A stretch of DNA of 64,000 nt, from contig NZ_PPFE01000003.1 of NCBI RefSeq assembly GCF_002917925.1, positions 1-64,000 on the forward strand, written 5' to 3'. Source of the stretch: Roseovarius confluentis (lineage in GTDB: Bacteria; Pseudomonadota; Alphaproteobacteria; Rhodobacterales; Rhodobacteraceae). The number at the start of each line of letters is the position of its first letter. The stretch's first letter is position 1. The notes under the pieces were generated by a model. The model did not search any database. It saw only the letters and a program-made list of their open reading frames with translations, and was not told where the DNA came from. Below are positions 50,256 through 57,206 of this stretch, in pieces. Position numbers and translations under genes: made by a program.

Positions 50256-50742
50256 TCCACGTTCGTCAGGCCAATCCGCTCGACGCCCGCCAGATGGCGG
50301 AACTGCTGAACCGGATCATCGCCAAGGGCGGCACCACGGCCCGGACGACGTCCATCACTCCAAAAGAGATGCAGGCCGAAATGCTGCTCTTCCCGGCCTG
50401 AACGCATGGATCCTGGCCGAGGACGACGCGGCGCAGGTGCTGGGCTTTCAGCATATCGGCCCGCATCCCGACCTGCCGCCCGAGGCCGCCGATATCGCCA
50501 CCTTCGTCCGGCTGGGCCAGACCGGCCTCGGCATCGGCTCGAAACTGTTCGAGGCCACCAAGCGGCGCGCCAGACGCATCGGATACAAATGGATCAACGC
50601 CACGATCCGCGCCGACAACGACAGTGGCCTGACCTATTATCAAAGCAAGGGGTTCGAGGATTGCAGGCGCCTGCCCGACACAGTGCTGGCCGACGGCACG
50701 ACCGTCGACCGCATTTGCAAGCGGTATGACTTATCGCGGTGA
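50252..50742 (+). pseudogene. GNAT acetyltransferase interrupted by a frameshift
   Basis: From ATG 50252 the frame encodes MIHVRQANPLDARQMAELLN and stops at 50399-50401 after 49 codons. One base back, another frame continues directly as LNAWILAEDDAAQVLGFQ, then FVRLGQTGLGIGSKLFEATK (acetyl-CoA loop) to 50742. Joined, they make a normal GNAT of about 163 residues. A single missing base around 50390-50398 (within CTCTTCCCGG) explains the break. It may be a true pseudogene, a sequencing error, or less likely a frameshift signal. It overlaps the HD gene by 4 bases. Confidence 0.8.
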
Positions 50743-51279
50743 GCGTTTCGCCAGGATCCGCTGCAAGGTCCGGCGGTGCATGTTCAGCCGCCGCGCCGTC
50801 TCGCTGACATTCCGGTCGCACAGCTCATAGACCCGCTGAATATGCTCCCAGCGCACGCGATCCGCGCTCATCGGGTTGTCCGGTGGCGGCGGCATTTCGT
50901 CGTCACTGGCCAACAAGGCGTTGGTGATGTCCGTCGCATCCGCCGGTTTCGACAGGTAATCCGTCGCCCCGATCTTGACTGCCGCGACGGCGGTGGCAAT
51001 CGCGCCATAGCCGGTCAGCACCACGACCCGGCTGTCGGGACGCTTTTCGCGAATGGTTTCCACCACGTCGAGGCCATTGCCATCCTCCAGCCGCAGATCG
51101 CACACCGCGTAGGCCGGTGGGCGCGCCGTGGCAATCGCCTGTCCCGCTGCAACGGAGCCCGCCATCTCGACTTCGAAGCCTCGCTTCTCCATCGCCTTTG
51201 CAAGGCGTCTCAGAAAGGGTTCGTCGTCATCGACAAGCAACAATGTCCTGTCGGCTCCGAGCTCCGCGTGTTCCGCCAT
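50731..51279 (-). CDS. regA: Redox response regulator RegA/PrrA/ActR
   Basis: This 182-residue regulator pairs with RegB to control aerobic/anaerobic and photosynthetic or carbon-fixation genes. The receiver domain has VDDDEPF and the phospho-acceptor Asp61 in VCDLRLEDGNGL, with Thr in VVVLTGYG and Lys in YLSKPAD. After a proline-rich hinge (EMPPPPDNP), the Fis-like helix-turn-helix RNVSETARRLNMHRRTLQRILAKRSPR is as in RegA proteins. It lies downstream of senC, with regB divergent, the standard layout. The hvrA gene that often follows is absent. Its stop converges with the GNAT frame. Confidence 0.96.
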   Translation of the reverse strand: MAEHAELGADRTLLLVDDDEPFLRRLAKAMEKRGFEVEMAGSVAAGQAIATARPPAYAVCDLRLEDGNGLDVVETIREKRPDSRVVVLTGYGAIATAVAAVKIGATDYLSKPADATDITNALLASDDEMPPPPDNPMSADRVRWEHIQRVYELCDRNVSETARRLNMHRRTLQRILAKRSPR

Positions 51280-51350
51280 TGTGCAAGTCTCCTCCCGCTC
51301 GCGACTTCAGATGTAGCGCGCCCCTGATCATGCGTCAAACTATCGCAGGG

Positions 51351-51977
51351 TCAACTGGCATCTAAGTAGCACTGGACACGGTCCGCCATAGCCTCGGCGG
51401 TGTCATCCCGCCGAAAAAACTCGACAAATCCGTGCTCGGGCAGGGTGAGATAAGTAAAGGTCGAGTGATCCACGAGGTAGTAATCCGGGTCGTCGCTATC
51501 CTGTTTGGACGAAAACGCGCGGTAGGCAGTGGTCGCCGTCTTCACCTGCTCCTCGCTTCCCGTCAGGCCAAGCAGATCGGGGTGAAAGGCGTCGGTGAAC
51601 TCGCGCATCACGTCGACCGTGTCACGCTCGGGGTCGACGGTGATGAAAACCGGCTTCACGTCCTCGCCGCGCTCTTCCAGCATTTCCACGGCGGCCACGT
51701 TGCGTGCGTTGTCGATGGGGCAGACATCGGGGCAGAAGGTATAGCCGAAATAGATCAGTGCCGGCTTGTCGATCACGTCCTCTTCGGTCACCGTCTCACC
51801 GGTTTCACTGACCAGCGTGAAGGGCCCGCCGATGGCGCCGGCTCCACCGGCTACCGCACCGCCGCGACATTGGGCGAACTGGTCATCGCCTTCGCCGCCC
51901 CGTTGCGTGACGAAATAGGTCACACCCAGCAGCACGATAACGGCCACACCTGCAAGAATCGCGTAAACTCGTGTCAT
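51351..51977 (-). CDS. senC: SCO1/SenC/PrrC copper chaperone family protein
   Basis: From ATG 51977 it has 208 residues: an N-terminal membrane anchor (VYAILAGVAVIVLLGVTYFV) and a thioredoxin-fold domain facing the periplasm. The copper ligands are Cys82 and Cys86 in FCPDVCP and His171 in VDHSTFTYL. SCO proteins assemble the CuA site of cytochrome oxidase, and PrrC/SenC is also linked to RegB signalling. It lies between regB (divergent, 88 bases) and regA. Confidence 0.94.
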   Translation of the reverse strand: MTRVYAILAGVAVIVLLGVTYFVTQRGGEGDDQFAQCRGGAVAGGAGAIGGPFTLVSETGETVTEEDVIDKPALIYFGYTFCPDVCPIDNARNVAAVEMLEERGEDVKPVFITVDPERDTVDVMREFTDAFHPDLLGLTGSEEQVKTATTAYRAFSSKQDSDDPDYYLVDHSTFTYLTLPEHGFVEFFRRDDTAEAMADRVQCYLDAS

Positions 51978-52065
51978 GATGCCTGTCACCTCGCTAGGAT
52001 TATCCGCTTGCCTGTGGCACATCTAAAGCCACCCTTCGCCGAAGGAAAGAGAGACAAGATCACGC

Positions 52066-53460
52066 ATGGCAAACACCCACGTGACCCCGCAGGAGTTCAG
52101 CTCGGGCCGGCAATCGGTTCCGCTGCGCACATTGGTGATGCTGCGCTGGTGGGCGGTGACCGGGCAATTGGCCGCGCTCCTGGTGGCGCAATACGTGCTG
52201 GGACTCAGCCTCGCCTTCGGCCTGTGTTATTTCGTCGTCGGTCTGTCCATCATCTCCAACGTCACGGCCTATTTCATCTTTCCCGAAAACAAGCGCCTCA
52301 GCCAGCGCGAGACGCTGCTGGTGGTCCTGTTCGACATGCTGCAACTCAGCGCGCTGCTCTACCTGACGGGCGGGCTGCACAATCCGTTCTCTATCCTGAT
52401 CGTGGGGCCGGTGACCGTGTCGGCCTCGGCGCTGACGGCCGGGTCGACGATCTTCCTCGGCGGCGCGGCGATCCTGATCACGTCGCTGCTGACGCGGTTC
52501 TACATGCCCTTGACCACGCAAACGGGCGAACGGCTGTTCATTCCCGACCTGTTCCTTTTCGGGAACTGGATCGCGATCCTGATCGCGGTGGTGTTCCTGG
52601 GTGTCTATTCCCGCCGGATCGTCTCGGAAATGTACGCGATGTCCGAGGCGTTGCAGGCGACACAAATGGCGCTGGCCCGCGAACAGAAGCTGACAGATTT
52701 GGGCGGCGTGGTGGCTGCGGCGGCGCATGAGTTGGGCACGCCGCTGGCGACGATCAAGCTGACCAGCGCGGAACTGGCCGAGGAACTGGACGACCATCCC
52801 GACCTGCGCGACGACGCGCTCCTGATCCGTGAACAGGCCGACCGCTGCCGCGACATCCTGCGGTCCATGGGGCGCGCGGGCAAGGACGACCTGCACCTGC
52901 GCCGCGCGCCGCTTTCGGCCGTGCTGGAAGAGGCCGCCGAGCCGCATCTCGACCGGGGCAAGGACATCCGCTTCGAGATCGTCGCCGACATCGCCCATGC
53001 CGGGCCGCAGCCCACCATCCTGCGCCGGCCCGAAATCATCCACGGCTTGCGCAATCTCATCCAGAATGCGGTCGATTTTAGCAGGAACAGTGTCTGGATC
53101 GACAGTGAGTGGAACGATTCAGCCATCACCGTGCGGATCATGGATGACGGCCGCGGCTATCCGCAGCAATTCCTTGGCCGCATCGGGGAGCCATTCATGC
53201 GTCGCCGTTTCACGCGCCCCGATCCACTGCGCCCGGGATACGAGGGGATGGGGCTGGGGCTGTTTATCGCCAAGACGCTGCTGGAGCGCTCCGGCGCCGA
53301 TCTGGTCTTTGCCAATGGCAGCGACTCGTTCCGCAAGCGCGAAGGCTTTTCCGACCGCACCGGCGCCTTTGTCGAGGTGTCCTGGCCGCGCGCAAGGCTG
53401 GAGGAAGACACCCGGCAGGGACGGCAATCATTGGGTGACAACCAGCTGATCGAGACCTGA
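52066..53460 (+). CDS. regB: Redox sensor histidine kinase RegB/PrrB
   Basis: This 464-residue sensor has six predicted membrane segments (about 25-180). The ubiquinone-sensing motif GGLHNPF is at 102-108 in the second periplasmic loop region. The H-box AHELGTPLATI has His221, and the redox-active cysteine is Cys261 in REQADRCRDIL. The ATPase domain shows GLRNLIQNAVDFS, MDDGRGYP and GMGLGLFIAKTLLERSGA. All features known for RegB are present, so it should be functional. Confidence 0.96.
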   Translation: MANTHVTPQEFSSGRQSVPLRTLVMLRWWAVTGQLAALLVAQYVLGLSLAFGLCYFVVGLSIISNVTAYFIFPENKRLSQRETLLVVLFDMLQLSALLYLTGGLHNPFSILIVGPVTVSASALTAGSTIFLGGAAILITSLLTRFYMPLTTQTGERLFIPDLFLFGNWIAILIAVVFLGVYSRRIVSEMYAMSEALQATQMALAREQKLTDLGGVVAAAAHELGTPLATIKLTSAELAEELDDHPDLRDDALLIREQADRCRDILRSMGRAGKDDLHLRRAPLSAVLEEAAEPHLDRGKDIRFEIVADIAHAGPQPTILRRPEIIHGLRNLIQNAVDFSRNSVWIDSEWNDSAITVRIMDDGRGYPQQFLGRIGEPFMRRRFTRPDPLRPGYEGMGLGLFIAKTLLERSGADLVFANGSDSFRKREGFSDRTGAFVEVSWPRARLEEDTRQGRQSLGDNQLIET

Positions 53461-53531
53461 CGCGCGGCTTCGTTAACGACACATTAACCTTGGGGGCTCA
53501 TGCTGGCGCTAACTGGATCAGGATACGTTGC

Positions 53532-54992
53532 ATGGCCGGCCTCTCGCCTTTCTCGCTTGCACTGGCACTCGCAGTGTCCGCGGTGGTCTCGCTGCTGGTC
53601 TTGTGGGTGCTGGGCCGGTCGTGGCAGCCGGCCACGTCCCGTGATGCCGACAACGGCATGCGGTCCTCCAGTTTTCTCTTTCACGACGACACCCTGACAT
53701 CTCAGGATACCGGACCCGCTACGCTGCCGGGCCCTGGCTGGGGCGAGATTGATCGCTGGTCGGACCTGCGGCATTGGCTGGGCAACCGCTTTGGCCCGCT
53801 TCCCGGCTCCCTGAGCGAGCTGGAAAACGGCGAAATCCGCGACCTGCAAGCGACGATGCGCGGCGATCATGCGTCATTGACCCTCTCGCGGCATGACGGT
53901 GCCGAGCGGGTCGAGGTAAACGAGCCCGCCACGCTCCCGCCACCGGGCGCCGCCTTCGACAAGGTGCAGACGGTGTTCGATCATGCCCCCTGTGCCGCGC
54001 GCATGCTGGGCGGCGACGGCAAAACGATCTGGCAGAATGCCGCTTTCGCCGATTATCCCGACGCGGCGGCAGAGCAGCTCGTCGCGGCTGCCACCGGGGC
54101 AAGTGGCCCGACGCGGGTCCACCTTGACGCGCAGGACCGTGTCTTTGAGGTCGAGCATGTGACGGCGGGCGATATCCGCGCCGTGTTCGCCACCGACATC
54201 ACCCGGGTCACCAATGCCGAAACCGTGCGCCGCGAGTTTATCCAGACCCTGACCAAGATCTTCGCGAACCTGACAACCGGCCTTGCCGTCTTTGACCGCA
54301 ACCGCCAGCTGGCGCTTTTCAACCCCGCGCTGCTGGACCTGACCGGGCTGCCAGCCCCTTTCCTGTCGTCGCAGCCCCCGCTGATGCAATTCTTCGACAG
54401 CCTGCGCGACAACCGCGTGCTTCCGGAACCCAAAAACTATGACACGTGGCGAAAACAGATCGAGGATATGAGCAGCACCGCCGCCGGGGGCCTCTACCTC
54501 GAGGACTGGCACCTGCCCAACAGCGTGACGTACCGCGTCACCGGGCGGCCGCACCCGGACGGCGCCATCGCGTTCCTGTTCGAGGATATCACCGACAACG
54601 TGTCGTTGGCGCGGCACTTTCACAGCCAGATCGCCCTGCGAGAGGCCGTGCTGGACGCCAGCGATCAGGCCAAGGTGGTCTTTGGCCCGGACAATATCGT
54701 GACCCTGTGCAACCTGGCCTGCCGGAAAATGCTCGGGGTCGATCCCGACGCGTCCTTCGCGGACATGACATTGCAGGATTTCCTGTCGGTCAGCCGACAG
54801 GCCCTGCCGGGCGCGTTCTGGGAACGGGTCGAACAGGCGGTGCTGGATCGCGCCACGCTCTCGGACTCCGTCACCGCGCCGGATGGAACGCCTGTGTCCT
54901 GTCAGGTCGGGCACCTGCCGGGGAATTCATCGATCATCACCCTGATGGCCAAGGGCAATGTGCCCGGCCCGGTGGCAAAAGCTGGACGTTGA
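53532..54992 (+). CDS. Membrane-anchored PAS-domain protein
   Basis: The protein has 486 residues from ATG 53532 (AGGA about 8 bases upstream). One N-terminal membrane helix (SPFSLALALAVSAVVSLLVLWVLG) is followed by two or three PAS-like units: about 140-230 (FDHAPCAARMLGGDGKTIWQNAAFADYP), 255-370 (NLTTGLAVFDRNRQLALFNPALLDLTGL) and 385-480 (LDASDQAKVVFGPDNIVTLCNLACRKMLG). A short helix (RREFIQTLTKIFANLTTGLAVFD) resembles a kinase H-box region, but the His is missing. There is no ATPase domain or other output, so it is a sensor without its own output. It sits between regB and tsaE. Confidence 0.82.
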   Translation: MAGLSPFSLALALAVSAVVSLLVLWVLGRSWQPATSRDADNGMRSSSFLFHDDTLTSQDTGPATLPGPGWGEIDRWSDLRHWLGNRFGPLPGSLSELENGEIRDLQATMRGDHASLTLSRHDGAERVEVNEPATLPPPGAAFDKVQTVFDHAPCAARMLGGDGKTIWQNAAFADYPDAAAEQLVAAATGASGPTRVHLDAQDRVFEVEHVTAGDIRAVFATDITRVTNAETVRREFIQTLTKIFANLTTGLAVFDRNRQLALFNPALLDLTGLPAPFLSSQPPLMQFFDSLRDNRVLPEPKNYDTWRKQIEDMSSTAAGGLYLEDWHLPNSVTYRVTGRPHPDGAIAFLFEDITDNVSLARHFHSQIALREAVLDASDQAKVVFGPDNIVTLCNLACRKMLGVDPDASFADMTLQDFLSVSRQALPGAFWERVEQAVLDRATLSDSVTAPDGTPVSCQVGHLPGNSSIITLMAKGNVPGPVAKAGR

Positions 54993-55039
54993 CGCGCGCT
55001 TTGTATTGCAGGTCAGACCCGGCGGTGTAGTGTCGTGCC

Positions 55040-55513
55040 ATGCCCGCCCGCAGCCTGCACCTCACCCTTCGCGGCCCCGACGCCACCTCCACTCTGGCCC
55101 GGCGCATCGGGGCCGTCCTTCGGCCCGGCGACGTGCTGTTGCTCGACGGTCCGGTCGGCGCCGGAAAGACGCATTTCGCGCGCAGCCTGATCCAGTCTCT
55201 TCTGCCCGAACCCGAGGATGTGCCATCGCCCACCTTCACCCTCGTGCAGACTTATGACGGGGGCGTGTTCGAAATCTGGCATACCGATCTTTACCGTCTG
55301 TCCTCACCCGGCGAAGTGATCGAGCTTGGACTGCTGGAGGCCTTCGAGGACAGCGTCACGCTGATCGAGTGGCCCGACCGGCTTGGCGATCTTGCACCGG
55401 ACCACGCGCTCTCGCTCGATTTCGCGCCGCATGACGACCCCGATCAGCGGGTTCTTGACATCACCTGGCGCGATCCGCGATGGGATGACCGGGCAGGGGA
55501 GTTTTCCACATGA
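55040..55513 (+). CDS. tsaE: tRNA threonylcarbamoyladenosine biosynthesis ATPase TsaE
   Basis: TsaE is the ATPase of the t6A37 tRNA modification complex. The 157 residues have LLLDGPVGAGKTHFARSL (Walker A), SPTFTLVQTY, WHTDLYRLSSPGEVIELGL and VTLIEWPDRLGDL, all family signatures. It opens a cluster with amgK, murU and addBA, overlapping amgK by 4 bases, an order common in Rhodobacteraceae. Confidence 0.96.
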   Translation: MPARSLHLTLRGPDATSTLARRIGAVLRPGDVLLLDGPVGAGKTHFARSLIQSLLPEPEDVPSPTFTLVQTYDGGVFEIWHTDLYRLSSPGEVIELGLLEAFEDSVTLIEWPDRLGDLAPDHALSLDFAPHDDPDQRVLDITWRDPRWDDRAGEFST

Positions 55514-56538
55514 GCGACCGCGACACACAGATCGGCGCCTTCATCGAGCGGGCAGGCTGGGGCGATGCGGTGGTCTCGTTTCTCGCGGGCGACGCCTCGA
55601 ACCGGCGCTACCTGCGCCTGATCCGCCCGTCGAACGCGGAACGTGCCGTGCTGATGGATGCCCCCCCGGAAAAGGGCGAGGATGTGCGCCCCTTTGTCCG
55701 CATCGCTGACTACCTGGCAAGCATCAGCCTGAGCGCACCGCGCATTCTCGACCGCGACGAAGACGCCGGGTTCCTTTTGCTCGAGGACCTTGGCGATGCG
55801 CTGTTTGCCAGCATCATCCCGCGGAATCCGGACCTTGAAAACAGTCTCTATTCCACCGCGACGGACGTGCTTGTGCATCTGCACGCCCAGACCCCACCCG
55901 CCGGTCTCGCCACCTATGACGCGCCGACCGCCAGCGCCCTATCGTCCCTTATCTTCGACTGGTACATCCCCGGCGCAACGGACGATGCCGACACCTCCGC
56001 GCGATCCGACGTCGAGCGTTGCCTGCACGACCTGCTGGCCGAACATGCCGGCACTTGCGACGTCCTGATTCAACGCGACTACCACGCCCAAAACCTGCTG
56101 TGGCTGCCCGACCGCAAAAGCATCGCCCGCGTCGGGCTGCTCGACTTTCAGGATGCGATGCTGGGCCACCGCGCCTATGACCTCGTCTCGCTGTTGCAGG
56201 ATGCCCGCCGCGACGTTCCGCCCGAATTGGAGCAGCGGATGCGCGACCGCTACGCGCTGCAGACCGGCCAGAACCCGGACGCGTTCGCGACCGCCTATGC
56301 CGTGCTTGGCGCCCAGCGCAACCTGCGCATCCTCGGCGTCTTTGCCCGGCTTTGCATCCGCGACGGCAAGGCGCATTACGTCGACCTGATCCCCCGGGTC
56401 TGGGGCCTTTTGCAGCGTGACCTTGCGCATCCGGCCCTTGCCCCGCTGCAGGCCATGCTGGCCGACCGACTGCCCGCGCCCGATCCTTCTCTCCTTGAAA
56501 AGCTGAAATCAAAATGCGCGACGCCCCTGACGCAGTGA
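55510..56538 (+). CDS. amgK: Anomeric N-acetylmuramate/N-acetylglucosamine kinase AmgK
   Basis: AmgK phosphorylates MurNAc and GlcNAc at C1 in the peptidoglycan-recycling bypass to UDP-MurNAc. This 342-residue aminoglycoside-phosphotransferase-fold protein has GDASNRRYLRL (ATP-binding strand), FLLLEDLGDALF, LIQRDYHAQNLLWLP (catalytic Asp and Asn) and GLLDFQDAMLGHRAYDLVSL (metal-binding Asp). Adjacency to murU, overlapping by 25 bases, makes the assignment strong. Confidence 0.92.
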   Translation: MSDRDTQIGAFIERAGWGDAVVSFLAGDASNRRYLRLIRPSNAERAVLMDAPPEKGEDVRPFVRIADYLASISLSAPRILDRDEDAGFLLLEDLGDALFASIIPRNPDLENSLYSTATDVLVHLHAQTPPAGLATYDAPTASALSSLIFDWYIPGATDDADTSARSDVERCLHDLLAEHAGTCDVLIQRDYHAQNLLWLPDRKSIARVGLLDFQDAMLGHRAYDLVSLLQDARRDVPPELEQRMRDRYALQTGQNPDAFATAYAVLGAQRNLRILGVFARLCIRDGKAHYVDLIPRVWGLLQRDLAHPALAPLQAMLADRLPAPDPSLLEKLKSKCATPLTQ

Positions 56539-57206
56539 TGCTTTTTGCCGCCGGATTCGGCACGCGGATGGGTACGCTGACCGCGTCCCGGCCCAAGCCG
56601 CTTGTCGAGGTGGCGGGCAAGCCGCTCATCGACCACGCGCTCGATCTTGTCGGTGCCTTCGGGCCGGCGCGCACCGTGGTGAACACGCACTACCTGCCGA
56701 ACCAGATCGCGGCCCACCTTGCCGGGCGGAATATCCAGATCTCGGACGAACAGCCCGATATCCTTGAAACCGGCGGCGGACTGCGAAAGGCGCTGCCGCT
56801 GCTTGGTGACACCCCGGTCTTTACCATGAACACCGATTCCGTCTGGTCCGGCCCCAACCCGCTGGCGCAGCTTGCCGCCGCGTGGAACCCGACACAGATG
56901 GACGCGCTTTTGCTCTGCATTCCGCGCGAAGACGCCATTGGCCATGCAGGCCCGGGCGACTTCGTGATCGAAACCGATGGCCGCGCCAGCCGTGGCCCGG
57001 GCGTCGTCTACACTGGCCTGCAGATCCTCAAGACCGACGGCCTCACCGAGATTCCCGAGCCTTCCTTTTCCCTCAATATTTTCTGGAACCGGATGCTGCG
57101 GGAGGGCCGCCTTCATGCCGTGACCTATCCCGGCAAATGGTGCGACGTCGGTACGCCCGAAGGTATCACGCTGGCCGAGGCCATGCTGCACAATGCCCAT
57201 GTTTGA
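56514..57206 (+). CDS. murU: N-acetylmuramate-1-phosphate uridylyltransferase MurU
   Basis: MurU makes UDP-MurNAc from MurNAc-1-phosphate, bypassing de novo synthesis and the fosfomycin target. The 230 residues carry MLFAAGFGTRMGTLTASRPKPLVEVAGKPLI (nucleotide-binding GxGTRM and Lys), LETGGGLRKAL and VFTMNTDSVW with the metal-binding Asp. YPGKWCDVGTPEGITLAE closes the domain. It overlaps amgK at its start and addB at its end (14 bases). Confidence 0.93.
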   Translation: MRDAPDAVMLFAAGFGTRMGTLTASRPKPLVEVAGKPLIDHALDLVGAFGPARTVVNTHYLPNQIAAHLAGRNIQISDEQPDILETGGGLRKALPLLGDTPVFTMNTDSVWSGPNPLAQLAAAWNPTQMDALLLCIPREDAIGHAGPGDFVIETDGRASRGPGVVYTGLQILKTDGLTEIPEPSFSLNIFWNRMLREGRLHAVTYPGKWCDVGTPEGITLAEAMLHNAHV

